Below, in pieces: positions 62,613 to 64,000 of a stretch of 64,000 bases of DNA. The first letter of the stretch is position 1. Each line of letters starts with the position of its first letter. The position numbers were made by a program, and so were the translations under genes. The DNA is from an uncultured Collinsella sp. (GTDB lineage: Bacteria; Actinomycetota; Coriobacteriia; Coriobacteriales; Coriobacteriaceae), in NCBI GenBank assembly GCA_900541065.1, contig UQIE01000004.1:1-64000 (forward strand). The letters run 5' to 3'. The notes under the pieces are model-generated. The model did no database searches, was not told where the DNA came from, and saw only the letters and a program-made list of their open reading frames with translations.

Positions 62613-62637
62613 CCCATAAGGATTGCTTTTTCGTTTT

Positions 62638-63999
62638 ATGGATACTGTTCTGAGCGTTCTTTCATCGGTCTTTTGGGGCCTGCTGATGCTTTCCGTCCTC
62701 GTGTTTTTGCACGAGGGTGGCCACTTTTTGGCGGCGCGTGCTTGCGGCGTCCGTGTGACCGAGTTCTTTTTGGGCCTGCCGTGCCGCTTTGACATCCATT
62801 ACACGTCGCGTCGCATTGGAACCAAGTTTGGCGTGACCCCGCTGCTGCTGGGTGGCTACGCTGCCATCTGCGGTATGGATCCGACCGACGTCTCGTGTGC
62901 CGATCGCGTGCTCGCGGCTATCTATCGTCATGGTCGCGTGACCGTGGCCGACCTTGCTGTCGAGCTCGAGCTATCCGAGGAGGTTGTGCTCGAGGCATGC
63001 GCCTTGCTCTTGGGTTGGGGCTCTATCGCGCCTTGGTATGAGGAAGGGGAGAAGCCCTCGCCGAGCTACTATCCCACCAAGTATCAGACGCTGCCGCGAG
63101 ACGCGGCGGGTTACACCACCTTTGACGGCCGCCGTTTCGATCGAGACCATGCGACTACCGAGGGCGATGTGTGGGAGCTGCCGTGCGGCGAAGCCGAGTT
63201 CCTTGCGCAAGAGCGTTCGCATACCTATCTGGGCCAGGGTTTTCTCAAGCGCGCCTTTATGCTGCTCGCGGGCATTCTCGTCAATATCCTGACGGGCTTT
63301 TTGCTGCTTATGAGCATCTACTCTATTGCGGGTGTCACCGTGCCGATGGATACCAACGTGATCGGTCAGGTTGACGAGGGGTCTATTGCCGCCAAGGCGG
63401 GTATCGAGGGCGGCGACGCGATTCTTTCGGTTGACGGAGTATCGTGCTCTACCTGGATGGACGTTTACGATGCCATCGGCAAGGCCGCCGGTAAGGACGA
63501 TATCGCCATTGAGTATGAGCGCGACGGCAAGCAGCATTCGACCTCGGTTGCGCTCAAAGAGGACGAGCGCCTAGGTGTGTATGCCTCTACGCAGGTGGTC
63601 CGTTTAGACCCCATCACGTCGGCTCGCCTTTCGTTCTCCTATGTCGTGCAGACAGCGGAGGGCGTGATGCGCCTGCTTCAGCCGCAGCATACGATGGAGA
63701 TTCTCGATCAGTCTTCTTCGATCGTGGGCATTAGCGTTATGTCCTCACAGGCTGCTGCTGCCGGCCCTGCCACGTTCCTTTCGTTTGCCGCCCTCATTTC
63801 GTTCTCGCTTGGCTTTATGAACCTGCTGCCCATCCCACCACTCGATGGCGGCAAGCTGGTCATCGAGATCATTCAAAAGATTGCTGGCCGCGAGCTTCCG
63901 CTCAAGGTCCAGACGATTGTGAGCTATGTGGGCATCGCGCTCTTTGCGCTGCTGTTTGTCTATATGCTTCGTTCCGACATCCTTCGATTTATTCTGTAG
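62638..63999 (+). CDS. rseP: Site-2 metalloprotease RseP/RasP with an inserted helix-turn-helix-like segment
   Basis: This intramembrane zinc protease cleaves membrane-bound anti-sigma factors and signal-peptide remnants. The 453-residue protein has the zinc site HEGGHF at 25-30 in the first membrane segment, a second membrane segment near 205-228, a PDZ domain (about 238-315, GQVDEGSIAAKAGIEGGDAILSVDG) and the second catalytic motif NLLPIPPLDGGKL near 396. Between the first membrane segment and the second, residues 84-195 form an insertion absent from Escherichia coli RseP; part of it (about 88-130, RVLAAIYRHGRVTVADLAVELELSEEVVLEACALLLGWGSI-type) reads like a winged helix. It should face the cytoplasm. 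The ATG at 62638 has no well-placed ribosome-binding site (AAGGA lies 16 nt away). The gene ends one base before the window edge. Confidence 0.92.
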   Translation: MDTVLSVLSSVFWGLLMLSVLVFLHEGGHFLAARACGVRVTEFFLGLPCRFDIHYTSRRIGTKFGVTPLLLGGYAAICGMDPTDVSCADRVLAAIYRHGRVTVADLAVELELSEEVVLEACALLLGWGSIAPWYEEGEKPSPSYYPTKYQTLPRDAAGYTTFDGRRFDRDHATTEGDVWELPCGEAEFLAQERSHTYLGQGFLKRAFMLLAGILVNILTGFLLLMSIYSIAGVTVPMDTNVIGQVDEGSIAAKAGIEGGDAILSVDGVSCSTWMDVYDAIGKAAGKDDIAIEYERDGKQHSTSVALKEDERLGVYASTQVVRLDPITSARLSFSYVVQTAEGVMRLLQPQHTMEILDQSSSIVGISVMSSQAAAAGPATFLSFAALISFSLGFMNLLPIPPLDGGKLVIEIIQKIAGRELPLKVQTIVSYVGIALFALLFVYMLRSDILRFIL

Positions 64000-64000
64000 G

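Overview
The window looks like a chromosomal segment of a high-GC actinomycete of the class Coriobacteriia, most likely Collinsella or a close relative. This placement is inferred from protein style, G/C-rich third codon positions, frequent TTG/GTG starts, the single-block aromatic operon and the fused rmlC-rmlD and aroE-aroK genes. No rRNA is present to confirm it. The sequence is almost fully coding. I saw no insertion sequence, prophage or CRISPR array.

Region 1 (1-9.9 kb) is an accessory surface-polysaccharide locus. It holds a 5'-truncated polysaccharide pyruvyl transferase, an integral-membrane acyltransferase, a complete dTDP-L-rhamnose pathway (rfbA, rfbB, fused rfbC-rfbD), a GtrB/DPM-like glycosyltransferase and a two-gene ABC-2 polysaccharide exporter. 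Base composition is a mosaic: the rml genes are very GC-rich while their neighbours are AT-richer. A two-gene DUF4869/P-loop ATPase unit of unknown function sits between rfbA and rfbB.

Region 2 (9.9-18.9 kb) is bounded by two tRNA-Arg genes (UCU and CCG anticodons). It carries a minus-strand aromatic operon in the order DAHP synthase, tyrA, aroB, aroA, aroC, pheA, aroE-aroK, followed after a strong terminator by aroQ. Together these cover every step from PEP plus erythrose-4-phosphate to chorismate and on towards phenylalanine and tyrosine.

Region 3 (18.9-24.9 kb) holds a P-type cation ATPase, a zinc-ribbon membrane protein, a cyclophilin and a TPR membrane protein.

Region 4 (24.9-34.6 kb) is the rod-shape operon mreB-mreC-mreD-mrdA-rodA, continuing into a DUF697-like membrane protein, a radical SAM protein and a DUF2344 protein.

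Region 5 (34.6-64 kb) is conserved housekeeping DNA: rplU-rpmA; obgE-nadD-yqeK-rsfS; dinB (reverse); rpsP-khpA-rimM-trmD-lepB; glyQ-glyS-PPDK regulator-ppdK; rplS; rnhB; yraN-comM-dprA-trmFO-xerC; rpsB-tsf; pyrH-frr-uppS-cdsA-dxr-rseP. The order resembles the ylq-to-rasP region of Bacillus subtilis. Points that stand out are a xer recombinase with no usable start codon where one is expected, a site-2 protease with an inserted helix-turn-helix-like segment, helically phased repeats upstream of ppdK, and very heavy use of TTG starts in essential genes.
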